Assembly: GCA_030248135.1 (NCBI GenBank)
Contig: JASANC010004355.1
Coordinates: 186,001-250,000, forward strand
Reading direction: 5' to 3'
Source: Theristus sp. LFF4_11
Lineage: Eukaryota; Nematoda; Chromadorea; Monhysterida; Xyalidae
Length of the DNA stretch: 64,000 nt
The translations under genes were made by a program, and so were the position numbers. Positions 23,567 through 32,337 of this stretch are shown here, in pieces (the first letter of the stretch is position 1; every line of letters begins with the position of its first letter). The notes under the pieces are model-generated. The model saw only the letters and a program-made list of their open reading frames with translations, did not search any database and was not told the origin of the DNA.

Positions 23567-23887
23567 CTAGTAGGGCAGGCTGGGTTTAATATAGTTCTCC
23601 CAAAAATACTTTGTTTTTTCAGAGGCCACAGCCGCTCGCTCGTTTAGTTTCTTTGTAAACTCTTGCATCATGTCGGCACTGTTGTACTTCTCAACTTCCT
23701 CGTAAAGCCAGTCACCGACAAGGCCAAATGATGCTGCTTGATATTCAAGTGCGAAACATAGGCCTAAAGGTTCGTCTACACCACGTTCACCAAAGAAGGT
23801 GAAGTCGTAGAACAGAATAATATCCTGAACAGCTTTATCAAGCTGGCTATGGGTAAGTTCATCTACACGTTTCGTTTTATCTGACAT
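23567..23887 (-). CDS. hypothetical protein (106 aa)
   Basis: Helical protein (MSDKTKRVDELTHSQLDKAV...) encoded 8 bp after the TGT-like gene in one operon, so possibly its partner. No family recognised. Confidence 0.5.
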   Translation of the reverse strand: MSDKTKRVDELTHSQLDKAVQDIILFYDFTFFGERGVDEPLGLCFALEYQAASFGLVGDWLYEEVEKYNSADMMQEFTKKLNERAAVASEKTKYFWENYIKPSLPY

Positions 23888-23895
23888 ATGTGTTC

Positions 23896-25071
23896 CTATA
23901 CGATGTCTAAATTAGCTAAAGTCTCAATGGTGTTAGTTCTAACCTGAGGGCTGATTGTGCTGCGGCAGTAAGTATCAAAAAATTGCGAAACGTCGTAATC
24001 AGGGCAGTAATTAAAGCACCCTAATAACGCCCACAAGTCATCATTATCTTCAGCACTTTCTATGTCCTTCATAGACACGTTAAGTGCTTTGGCGAAGTTA
24101 GCCTGAGCATTACGGGGCAGGCAATGATAGTGACCTAATAAATCACCAAGAACCTCAGTTTCATCCCAGCTCTCAATGCCTGATACCGAGGCGTGCGATA
24201 TGCCATGCTGCGCACACTGAACCACTTCATCAAGTACCTGATTATGCATCTCAGTGAGCAGACGGCCTTTGCCGATGTGTTTGCGAAGCTTAGTAGCATC
24301 ACAAGAAAAGTGGGTGAGTGGCGCTTTAAATTTGGCCTCGTGAACTAAAGCAGTTTCAGCACATCCCAAAAAATGAACCCGTGATGGATTAACGGCTTGT
24401 ACAAAATCAAATGTTTCTTTGGGAGACAAAGCTTCTGCATTGGACGGCAGGCCAACAATAAAGTCAAAACCCAATAGCTCACGGCATCGGTTATAGTGTT
24501 CTTCAATAGACAAAGCTCCTTTCTGCATGGGTACCATGATAGATACACCTTGCTGGTGGAATTCTTCGATGTTTTGGTGATATTGCACTAATAGGTCGTA
24601 GCTATTTTGCTGTTTGCCGACTTCATCCGGCGCGACGACAATAAGTCCTTCATGACTATCGCACTGGTTGATAACATCGCGATAGAAAGCGAAGACCTTG
24701 TTAAAGTTAATCGGAGGTGTTTTAGGATCTTTAAGGGTCTTTCTGAATACACGATACGCACCGCTATCAATAAAGACATGACCACCTTGAGAAACATAGT
24801 TGGCCACTAATCCTCTCACGGGCGCTGAAGCATCTAAAATACAAATTCCAATAGGGGACTTGGCACGAATATAACCTAATATATCGGCACGAGCGCTCGA
24901 TCCAGAGCGGTAAGTGGTAACGTTTGACGCTGGATTAAAGTCGCTTACAAAGTCACCTTGTTCACGTTTGAACATGACGTCCTCAAGCTTTTGCTCCCAA
25001 TCGTATCGTTTTATATCAACTGGGTTACGCTTTATTGGTACAGGCGCACTGCCAAACATATCAACTTGCAT
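23896..25071 (-). CDS. TGT-fold protein, DpdA-like (deoxypurine-in-DNA family)
   Basis: About 391 residues from ATG 25071 (first ATG at 25152 would begin on the promoter's upstream site). Landmarks follow tRNA-guanine transglycosylase order: HVFIDSGAYRVF near 100 (TGT DSGGFQ, proton-acceptor Asp), VVAPDEVG near 145, IMVPMQKG near 175 (TGT VQGG), FIVGLPSNAEAL then HFLGCAE, and FSCDATKLRK near 280 where TGT has its nucleophile Asp. The zinc site of bacterial TGT (CxCxxC...H) is absent. DpdA relatives replace guanine in DNA with 7-deazaguanines; this could do the same on plasmid DNA. No preQ0 synthesis genes lie nearby. Could also act on RNA. Confidence 0.6.
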   Translation of the reverse strand: MQVDMFGSAPVPIKRNPVDIKRYDWEQKLEDVMFKREQGDFVSDFNPASNVTTYRSGSSARADILGYIRAKSPIGICILDASAPVRGLVANYVSQGGHVFIDSGAYRVFRKTLKDPKTPPINFNKVFAFYRDVINQCDSHEGLIVVAPDEVGKQQNSYDLLVQYHQNIEEFHQQGVSIMVPMQKGALSIEEHYNRCRELLGFDFIVGLPSNAEALSPKETFDFVQAVNPSRVHFLGCAETALVHEAKFKAPLTHFSCDATKLRKHIGKGRLLTEMHNQVLDEVVQCAQHGISHASVSGIESWDETEVLGDLLGHYHCLPRNAQANFAKALNVSMKDIESAEDNDDLWALLGCFNYCPDYDVSQFFDTYCRSTISPQVRTNTIETLANLDIV

Positions 25072-25101
25072 CTCGGTGGTCTCTTTTCTCTTGATATGTC
25101 T

Positions 25102-25128
25102 ATTGTTGCAGTAGTTGAGATAACGCAA
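25102..25128 (-). promoter_or_regulatory. promoter with upstream palindrome-like site
   Basis: TTGCGT - 15 bp - AACAAT. Degenerate site agtctatggaagaaa at 25152-25166, 23 bp upstream. Confidence 0.55.
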
Positions 25129-25324
25129 GGTGGCCAAAACGGTGTACGGCAAGTCTATGGAAGAAAGCGTTGGCGTCGAAGGATAAGATTAAGAAAAGGA
25201 GGAAATGTCAGAATGAGTAAAAAGCAAATTTCTGATTTTTCTTAAGCAAAAAATTTCATGAGTAAACGTGGAAATGCCGCAATAATTGGAAAATTGGCAG
25301 CATCGCCACGCGAATAAATTATCG

Positions 25325-25639
25325 CTAATTAGCGTTTAAGAATTTGGTAAAGCCCAAAGTAATAGCCACGCCTATCGCCGCGCCTATCAACCAAAGCACT
25401 GCCACCATGAAATAAATGGCCACGCCAGCAAAATCAATGAACGTTCTGAACGAATCAAAGTCTGCTGAACAAGCATAAACGGTTAACACAACAGCACATC
25501 CCAAAAGTGATGTGATATTAGGAACGGCAAAATTAAATGGTTCGTAATTCTCTTTAGTCAAATAGTGAAATACAGCGCCAAGAGAAAACAAAATAAGATG
25601 GCAAAAAAAGCCCAGTTTTACGATATCAAAAGGTGTCAT
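25325..25639 (-). CDS. small integral membrane protein (104 aa)
   Basis: Three hydrophobic segments: KLGFFCHLILFSLGAVF near the start, LLGCAVVLTVYAC in the middle, and VAIYFMVAVLWLIGAAIGVAIT at the end. Promoter 25672-25698. No family recognised. Confidence 0.6.
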   Translation of the reverse strand: MTPFDIVKLGFFCHLILFSLGAVFHYLTKENYEPFNFAVPNITSLLGCAVVLTVYACSADFDSFRTFIDFAGVAIYFMVAVLWLIGAAIGVAITLGFTKFLNAN

Positions 25640-25671
25640 AGCAGCTCCTAAAAATGTACTAACACCAATTT

Positions 25672-25698
25672 AGCGTAACACTGTTTCTAATAGCGCAA
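25672..25698 (-). promoter_or_regulatory. promoter
   Basis: TTGCGC - 15 bp - TACGCT. No clear palindrome. Confidence 0.45.
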
Positions 25699-25714
25699 CC
25701 CCTATGAGAGGAGT

Positions 25715-25741
25715 AAAAAAAAGACGCCTACTCGGCGCCTT
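25715..25741 (-). terminator. rho-independent terminator
   Basis: Minus strand GGCGCC, 5-base loop, GGCGTC (one G-U pair) and T8, about 107 bp past the protease stop. Confidence 0.8.
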
Positions 25742-25847
25742 GTCTATGGTCGAACTAATTTAATAAGGGGGTCTACAAGTATTCTGTTTCAGAATTGATA
25801 GCGTTACACACCCTTAAGAAATCGCGAGTTGCCTAGTCAACTATTCA

Positions 25848-28800
25848 TTAACGCTTCACTCTTCTACGTAGGGCAACGATAGAACCAAGGAATAAGGTGG
25901 TTAAGAAGCCCATCGAGCCACCACCTGAATCGCCTGAATCAAGGTTGGTCTGTGGAACGTCGGTGGTTGTACCACCGTTACCGCCATTACCACCGTTACC
26001 GCCGTCACCACCGTTGCCGCCGTCACCACCATTACTGCCATCGTCATAATCAGCATTAACTATAGTAAACGTCTCTGTTGAACTTAGGCCGCCATTCATG
26101 TCCTGATCGGTAACTGTTAGTGTTAACGTGAAGTCTTCCCAAGTAGTATCCACTGTATCAGGGAATGAAATCACTACATCGTTACCAACTTGTTCAATAG
26201 GGAAGGGGCTGTTATCAGATGACCACTGGAAAGTTAATGGGTCGTCTTCACCTTCATCTGTCACAGAGTATGCAGAAAATGTGTAGTCGCCGGTACCAGA
26301 AACAGTCGACGAACACCCATCATTACATGTAATGACCGGGGCCACATTCACTTCATAATTTTCATTAACCAGAATAAAGGTAGACGAAGTGGATAACTTG
26401 CCGTCACTAACTTCCAGCGAATAAGATAGTTCCTCCCAGTCTTTGTCTGCTATATCTGGGAAATTTACGGTAAGGTTTTGCCCCGCATCACCTGAAATTG
26501 CAGTGCTAAACAAGTCTGAGTTTATCGTCCAGTCAAAACTTAGCGTATCTTGAGTATTTTGGTCTGAAACATAGTACTCAGAGATAAGTGTTTCGCCGAT
26601 ACCCGCAGTAGGAATACGACATACATCAGATACAACCTCTTGGTCATTCTCATCAAAACACGTAATCACCGGCGCGACATTCTGCTCTATCGTAAACGTG
26701 TAAGCCCTAGAAGGCATCCAGATTTCTTCGCTCGGCGACCCGTCTTCAAGCATTGGCGCTATTGCGATACCAAATCTATCATCAGAACCGTATTTTCTAT
26801 TTAGCTCAAATGTCGCTGTTAATTGTTTAGAAGTCTCATCAATATCTTCGATAGACACATCAACATCAACATAGGTCACATAGTCATAATCATCATTGAC
26901 TGAAGCATAGCCTCGCGCTTCAGCAACGTAAGCTACGCCCGGCTGAAGATCATAAACTGGAACGCTAACCGTCATTGCGGCTTCATCTGTCAGGTATGAT
27001 GAAGGGCCGTCGAAGTAAGGGATATCGTTATCTTTAAGTAACGTTGTAGCTGTTGCTGGAAGACCATTTCTATTGGTTACAGTAACAAAATAACCATCGC
27101 CTTGGGGCTGGTCAATTACAGATGTATCAACCTCAACGAACACGGTCAATGTACCATCACCGTTATCAAGTTCACTGGTAGACACAATAGCGTTTGCATT
27201 CACACCTGTTCGCGCAAAGCCTTCGCTTACATCGTATTCATACCGACCAGATGAAGATTCGAGCGTGAATGACAAAGTAAGAGGTTCTTCTTGTTCTTCT
27301 TTACGGTAAACAACGAATTCGTTGTCAGCCTCAATGCTGGTACCCGCCAATATATCATTACCATCAAGGGCTAATGTAAAGTACGTGTAACCAATACTTG
27401 ATGTGTAAGGGGCCCCGTAATCTACAGCTCGCTCATACTCAACTCTTGAAGATATAAGGAAAGAATCAAATTGACTTTCATCCTGATTGTTCAATAAATC
27501 GAGATACTTTTGCGTTGGAAAAGCATTAGGCACATCAAAAGCAAAACTGATAACACCGTCTTCTAAAACGCTGTCTAATGTAGAGGTTAATTCAACCTTA
27601 GCTCCGCTGCCTAAGCGACCTTCTAGGTCATAAGGCTCATCAACAACCAGTTGCCACTTACTGTAATTTTCATCGTCTTGGAGATCGCGAAGTTCAGATA
27701 GCGCCTCATCAGTTAATTTGTAGGATATTTCGTTACGCTGGCCTACTTGTAAAGTTTCTGGAAAAACGTGGTCTGTCGTAGACGACGTTGGGAGTATAGA
27801 GGACGTTTCAGGCGACGAACCAGAGCCCATATAAAACTTGTAAAGAGGTACGCCTTGTACGGTTCCATTCACGTTCAGACCGGTAAGTACATAGGCATCG
27901 CCAGTATAAGGCATATCTGTGGTTAAAATTGAAAAAGTATCGGTACCAACTGGCAGGTCATAAGCATACCAAGTGTTATCTCTCCAATTACGAACTACTA
28001 GCGTTTTAACACTTACACCACTTACTTGAGGAAGTGTAAATGTTTTTTTAGTGACTCTGTTTGTTAGGGGGTCGCGCTCAATATCAGATGCAGAAAGGAA
28101 CTTAACCTGTTTATCTTTAGGCAGGTACTTAAGGAAGAAAGCCGATTCAGCATAAAGTGCTGCATCCGCACCATCAATTTCATATGCGCTAGTACCTAAT
28201 TCAAATTGGTATCTGTCTGGGCTACTCAATAAAGGTTCGTAGTTACAATCAGCACAAGGGTAGGCCATCAAAGAATACTTGCCGCGCTCAGTTACCAGCT
28301 CGTTTTCATCATACGTAGGAGCAACCAATGCGCCTCGATTGAACGTATAGGCGTAAACTTCATCGGTGAAATCGATGTCTTCTGTAATCGCATCATGATT
28401 CAACCCGATGTTATGGCCGATTTCATGAAGCAGGACCCGGCTATTTAGACATCCCGTCCGAGATACACCATCGATATTCAAATATTGCCATTCTGGTGAG
28501 GCGCTATCAAAGTCATTTGGCCCAGTATTAGCGATGGCCTTATCATCTGGCGTCTTCATGTTAACAACAGTACCAAGATAGGCAAAACCGCAGGTACCTC
28601 TCCCTTTGTCACCCCAGTATTTGCTTTCCATATCGGTAGCTAGATAGATGATACTTTCTGATTCACCGTTAAACTCATCAACTAACGAGTTCCCAACTGG
28701 GAAATCAACAAAATCGTGCATGAGTGTTATGGACTTGTTGTTGAGCTGAATGTCACCAAGATAGCTATTTTCTAGAATGACATTTGATGAGCTCATTGAA

Positions 28801-29624
28801 GAGTCTATACGCGCCTTAAGTAGCGGTAAGCTAAATTTACCAAATTCATCATATGACTCAAGAACTGCGCCTGTATGGAGAAGGTGGTCGACATCAATAG
28901 TTAACGTTCCATCTTCAGCTGCAAAATTCTTCAACGTAGTGTTGTTATTTTTAATCGCCGTTACTTGCTCAGGACTAAAAACATCATTACCCCGCAAGTC
29001 ACGGGGTGAATAACCCCTTTCGGTAGGGATGCTGCGAGGAAGAATTTCCTGATCGCCGACAATAATCGGAAACGTTTCAGGTGTGTATGACTGCCCACTG
29101 TATGCGATTACTTCAGATGATGCGGCTGACACATTTGACAAATCTTTGTTCTGTTCTTGTATAGCCTTTCGTTCTTTTTCTTCTTGGACACGTTTAAGCT
29201 GGCTTTTGTTGGTTTTATCACCTTTTTCCGGCTCAACAAGCTTATCCCCTTCATGGTCTGAAGGCTCAGGAATATCTACAGGGGTAACTAAACCATTGAA
29301 GATATTGTAGCTAACTCCGTCAATAACGGCACTGCCGTAACGATTACCGTCCTTCTCATGTAAAAGTACAAAATCTCGCTTGTTTTCACTGCTGTACAAT
29401 GTGCCGTCTTTCGCAGACTTAATGGTATCAAGCGTCATGGTTTTACCAGCAACGGTTAATGCCTTTGGTTGGTCCTTTGCTGATACTTTTACAGCCGTTT
29501 GAAGACTACTGATAGTTGCTGAGTTTGCTTTTTTATCAAAATGAAGATGAGAAGAAGATGCTGAAGCGCCAGACGCAATTAACAAGCCTGAAACTATAAA
29601 AGCTATTTTTGATTTTTTAAACAA
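25848..29624 (-). CDS. secreted metzincin metalloprotease with GlyGly-CTERM tail
   Basis: About 1258 residues. The start is a TTG at 29624 with GAGGGA 6 bp upstream, giving a clean signal peptide (FKKSKIAFIVSGLLIASGASA). The zinc protease motif HEIGHNIGLNHD (HExxHxxGxxH) is near residue 400, followed by a Met-turn-like SLMAYPC. The second half has Ig/cadherin-like repeats (two sections starting VAPVITC). A Gly-rich linker near 1190 leads to SGGGSMGFLTTLFLGS, a GlyGly-CTERM segment with one TM helix and RRRVKR. Proteins of this class are exported by Sec, cut by rhombosortase and released or lipid-anchored outside by type II secretion. Promoter 29660-29686; monocistronic. Likely degrades extracellular protein or modifies the surface. 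Confidence 0.85.
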   Translation of the reverse strand: MFKKSKIAFIVSGLLIASGASASSSHLHFDKKANSATISSLQTAVKVSAKDQPKALTVAGKTMTLDTIKSAKDGTLYSSENKRDFVLLHEKDGNRYGSAVIDGVSYNIFNGLVTPVDIPEPSDHEGDKLVEPEKGDKTNKSQLKRVQEEKERKAIQEQNKDLSNVSAASSEVIAYSGQSYTPETFPIIVGDQEILPRSIPTERGYSPRDLRGNDVFSPEQVTAIKNNNTTLKNFAAEDGTLTIDVDHLLHTGAVLESYDEFGKFSLPLLKARIDSSMSSSNVILENSYLGDIQLNNKSITLMHDFVDFPVGNSLVDEFNGESESIIYLATDMESKYWGDKGRGTCGFAYLGTVVNMKTPDDKAIANTGPNDFDSASPEWQYLNIDGVSRTGCLNSRVLLHEIGHNIGLNHDAITEDIDFTDEVYAYTFNRGALVAPTYDENELVTERGKYSLMAYPCADCNYEPLLSSPDRYQFELGTSAYEIDGADAALYAESAFFLKYLPKDKQVKFLSASDIERDPLTNRVTKKTFTLPQVSGVSVKTLVVRNWRDNTWYAYDLPVGTDTFSILTTDMPYTGDAYVLTGLNVNGTVQGVPLYKFYMGSGSSPETSSILPTSSTTDHVFPETLQVGQRNEISYKLTDEALSELRDLQDDENYSKWQLVVDEPYDLEGRLGSGAKVELTSTLDSVLEDGVISFAFDVPNAFPTQKYLDLLNNQDESQFDSFLISSRVEYERAVDYGAPYTSSIGYTYFTLALDGNDILAGTSIEADNEFVVYRKEEQEEPLTLSFTLESSSGRYEYDVSEGFARTGVNANAIVSTSELDNGDGTLTVFVEVDTSVIDQPQGDGYFVTVTNRNGLPATATTLLKDNDIPYFDGPSSYLTDEAAMTVSVPVYDLQPGVAYVAEARGYASVNDDYDYVTYVDVDVSIEDIDETSKQLTATFELNRKYGSDDRFGIAIAPMLEDGSPSEEIWMPSRAYTFTIEQNVAPVITCFDENDQEVVSDVCRIPTAGIGETLISEYYVSDQNTQDTLSFDWTINSDLFSTAISGDAGQNLTVNFPDIADKDWEELSYSLEVSDGKLSTSSTFILVNENYEVNVAPVITCNDGCSSTVSGTGDYTFSAYSVTDEGEDDPLTFQWSSDNSPFPIEQVGNDVVISFPDTVDTTWEDFTLTLTVTDQDMNGGLSSTETFTIVNADYDDGSNGGDGGNGGDGGNGGNGGNGGTTTDVPQTNLDSGDSGGGSMGFLTTLFLGSIVALRRRVKR

Positions 29625-29659
29625 GGTAAGTCCCTCTGAGTAGTAAAATAACAATCCGT

Positions 29660-29686
29660 ATCATATGCGATGATAACATCGCGCAA
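29660..29686 (-). promoter_or_regulatory. protease promoter
   Basis: TTGCGC - 15 bp - TATGAT. No palindrome at 12 or 22 bp. Confidence 0.6.
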
Positions 29687-29881
29687 CCCCAGCAAGGCGC
29701 TTAAAACCCGTGTTTAGCGTATCTCTAGATAGTCTTAAGTATTATATTTAAGAACTTTAAATAGCATTCCCCTTAGCTAATAACTGTGGAAACCTATGCT
29801 CAATCCACTGATTTATTACAGACGCAATCGCCATTCTGGGGAAGTGTAAAAATATGCGGGTGGTATACCGTTCCTAATTTT

Positions 29882-29936
29882 ATGGAAAAATATTCCATTA
29901 CTGGCTAAGCCAGCACTTCACCAGACGAACAGTGCT
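29882..29936 (-). ncRNA. possible right-end omega-RNA hairpins of first TnpB element
   Basis: Three nested or adjacent inverted repeats surround the tnpB stop codon: AGCACT...AGTGCT (29912-29936), CTGGCT A AGCCAG (29901-29913) and ATGGAA AAATA TTCCAT (29882-29898). In IS200/IS605 elements the guide RNA overlaps the tnpB 3' end and right end, so this is the expected place. Guide boundary not determined. Confidence 0.45.
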
Positions 29937-31473
29937 TCTGGCTAACGTGACAGGCTCTCCCTGTCATATCATTACGTAATTGCATCACAGCAGGTAACGT
30001 TCGTGACGTGCTGGATTGAGCTTTACTCAGCAACGATAGTGATTTACTCACCGCTTTGTCGCGTGCGACCTTTCTCCAAAATGACCATACGTGCTCATTC
30101 CGATTCCGTGCAGGTAGGGATGAGGCGAGGTGGTCACGACGATTCGGTCGCTCGCTAAATTTTAATGCCCGACGGGCTATTGCACAGGCGGCTGCCTGAT
30201 GGCTAGATAGTCCGTAACGGGTCATAAACTTACACTTACCAATGACAGACGTGTATGCTGGATTTACTTCAACACATTCGATGCCATTATCAACGCATCG
30301 GGCTTTGATAAATAACAATATCTGGTTATAGGCAAAACTGGAAAGCTGCCTTGCTCGCTTAACGTTCTCGTTTTCAAGATTTGCCTTCTTCTTGCGAAAG
30401 TCTAACTGCTCAACAACGACAGGCTTGCCTTTATCTTCAGCAAACGCTATCAATGCCTTTACAGCGTCACCGATAATCGCTTTACTCTGGCTAGAAGACT
30501 TACCATAAGTGGATAGTGGAATAGATATACTTGAAGAGGGATTGCCAAATCGGTCTGTTTCTGTAACTGCCAAATGGTGCTCATTAATATCAACGCCAAT
30601 GGCCCCAGCTTGTGTCGAGGTAACAGTGTACTTTTGTACCGCTTCGGTACTGATAAAAACCCGCCAGCCTTTTTTATCTTTTAGAAAGCGATAAGAGATA
30701 GCCTGTTTATTTTGCAACGCCTGACGAACATGATCTGCGCCATAATTAAGTGTAATGGGTATGACAATATATTTGCTGTCAGATACGAATGCATCAGGGA
30801 TCCGCACTCGCAATGTAAAGCCATCATCATTTGGACTGATAACACAGCCCTGACAGCCAGCGGTTTCGTCTTTCGAACCAAGCACATAAAACTGGTTGTT
30901 ACGTGATGCCTGCCAGTCTACTTTCCACTTCTCATGGGAGTCATAGCCATTTTCTGACAAGTGAAATTGGGCGTTGAATAGCTTTAAAGAACCAAAACAA
31001 AGACGCACTTTACCCGACTTTTGATCTTCGATATGACGTTTTTGCTTTTGCTTTAACGCGTGTAGTCTGCGCTTTTTCTGATGCAAAGAGAATTTCAGGG
31101 AGGCGTACTTCTTGTCAGCGACATCTTGGTGTCCTTTGAGCCTGCCATCACGGATATTGCTAATGCGCTTTTCCATCCGAGAGACAGTCTTTTCCAGCCG
31201 CTTAATTTTGTCAGCACGGTCATTAATATGTGACTTCCGTAGTTCTTTGATGGACGACACTTTGCCTTTTAGATTTCGGTAAATGGCATTAAACTGGCGA
31301 GCGGTCAGACCAAATCGTCTTTGGTAATCCGATTTAACGGATTCCGGCTTAACGCCTTTATCAATCGTTTCGGAAAAAAGAGTGCGCTCAACTCTTCCAT
31401 ACAAGGATGCGTAAGCAGAAAGGGCTTTTTCTGACTCTGATGATACTGATATTCTTGTTTGGTAAGTTCGCAT
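29905..31473 (-). CDS. tnpB: TnpB-family protein (zinc-ribbon-less, RuvC D-E-H)
   Basis: 522 residues from ATG 31473 (MRTYQTRIS); an upstream ATG at 31503 is possible. A charged helical N-terminal half precedes RuvC motifs GVDIN (about 293), VVEQLD (about 352) and SSHQAAACAIARR (about 423). Canonical TnpB has DxNAAxNI at the last site, so the third catalytic Asp is His here. The usual CxxC-CxxC zinc ribbon between motifs II and III is missing (YTSVIGKCKF instead). Related zinc-less TnpB proteins are widespread without TnpA. May be an RNA-guided nuclease with an altered metal site, or a guide-dependent binder. No transposase partner is present. Confidence 0.75.
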   Translation of the reverse strand: MRTYQTRISVSSESEKALSAYASLYGRVERTLFSETIDKGVKPESVKSDYQRRFGLTARQFNAIYRNLKGKVSSIKELRKSHINDRADKIKRLEKTVSRMEKRISNIRDGRLKGHQDVADKKYASLKFSLHQKKRRLHALKQKQKRHIEDQKSGKVRLCFGSLKLFNAQFHLSENGYDSHEKWKVDWQASRNNQFYVLGSKDETAGCQGCVISPNDDGFTLRVRIPDAFVSDSKYIVIPITLNYGADHVRQALQNKQAISYRFLKDKKGWRVFISTEAVQKYTVTSTQAGAIGVDINEHHLAVTETDRFGNPSSSISIPLSTYGKSSSQSKAIIGDAVKALIAFAEDKGKPVVVEQLDFRKKKANLENENVKRARQLSSFAYNQILLFIKARCVDNGIECVEVNPAYTSVIGKCKFMTRYGLSSHQAAACAIARRALKFSERPNRRDHLASSLPARNRNEHVWSFWRKVARDKAVSKSLSLLSKAQSSTSRTLPAVMQLRNDMTGRACHVSQKHCSSGEVLA

Positions 31474-31554
31474 AGAAAAATAACTGACTGATAATACTGT
31501 CATTATATACAGTTAAAATAGAATCTCAATTGCAGTTTTAATGGCAATAAAAAG

Positions 31555-31833
31555 CTATGTTTTTCCATACTCATCCATAAAATATTCAGCAGTTATCAAC
31601 CCTTCGTTATCGGTGCATGACTCCAGAGCACTGTGCAGCATAGCTTGCAGTTCTGAAGTAGGTGGTAAACAGTATATTCCTTGCTCGTCCAGTAACTGTT
31701 TATCATCTATTAATTGCCGTATAACGAAATCGAGGTGTCGGTGTTGATAAAGTGAAAGGTTGAAGCAGTTTGGAATCACCTCAACCCACACATCACCAAT
31801 TTTCCGAAGGGAGAAAATTTCTTTGGAAGACAT
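31555..31833 (-). CDS. hypothetical protein (92 aa)
   Basis: Second gene of an operon, 2 bp after 31836-32225. Helical and acidic at its end (FMDEYGKT). It ends close to the left side of the first TnpB element, so it may lie intact next to the insertion. No family recognised. Confidence 0.5.
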   Translation of the reverse strand: MSSKEIFSLRKIGDVWVEVIPNCFNLSLYQHRHLDFVIRQLIDDKQLLDEQGIYCLPPTSELQAMLHSALESCTDNEGLITAEYFMDEYGKT

Positions 31834-31835
31834 AT

Positions 31836-32225
31836 CTACACCAAGCCAGTTAGACTCGACATAGAAATAGAACTCAGGCCAGATTTTACTTGTCGCCTGC
31901 TAGAAACAATTTCAATTTCAAGAAGAGCTAAGTCATTAGGATTTTCTTCGTTCTTGGCTACTTTGTCTGAAGCTTCGACATCATCCTCCCAACAAGTTCG
32001 GTGAAAAAATAATTCTTTAGGCTCACCGGCCTGACCAAGAATACTGCCAGATACAATGACGTATGTGTAATCAAGTAAAGATGACTTGCCCAATGAGTCA
32101 ATAAGTGTTTCTGCTTGTGACATTGCCTCTTCACGGCACAGCGTGATTAACATAGTTTTCTCACACTTAGATTCGTAAACTATCTCTTCGATTAATCGAA
32201 CGGTAAACACGTTTATAAGTTCCAT
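31836..32225 (-). CDS. hypothetical protein (129 aa)
   Basis: First gene of a two-gene operon with promoter 32273-32299. Begins MELINVFTVRLIEEIVYESK; Ser/Leu-rich C-terminus. No family recognised. Confidence 0.5.
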   Translation of the reverse strand: MELINVFTVRLIEEIVYESKCEKTMLITLCREEAMSQAETLIDSLGKSSLLDYTYVIVSGSILGQAGEPKELFFHRTCWEDDVEASDKVAKNEENPNDLALLEIEIVSSRRQVKSGLSSISMSSLTGLV

Positions 32226-32272
32226 TTTACTACCTTTAGAATGCTAGAGTGGTAAATCCATTTCTAGGGCTT

Positions 32273-32299
32273 ATTGTTCATGAAATAGTGACTTTGCAA
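32273..32299 (-). promoter_or_regulatory. promoter with upstream palindrome
   Basis: TTGCAA - 15 bp - AACAAT. Site cgtcaacgatggact at 32313-32327, 13 bp upstream. Confidence 0.6.
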
Positions 32300-32337
32300 G
32301 GCGTAGCTATCTCGTCAACGATGGACTTGAATGACGC

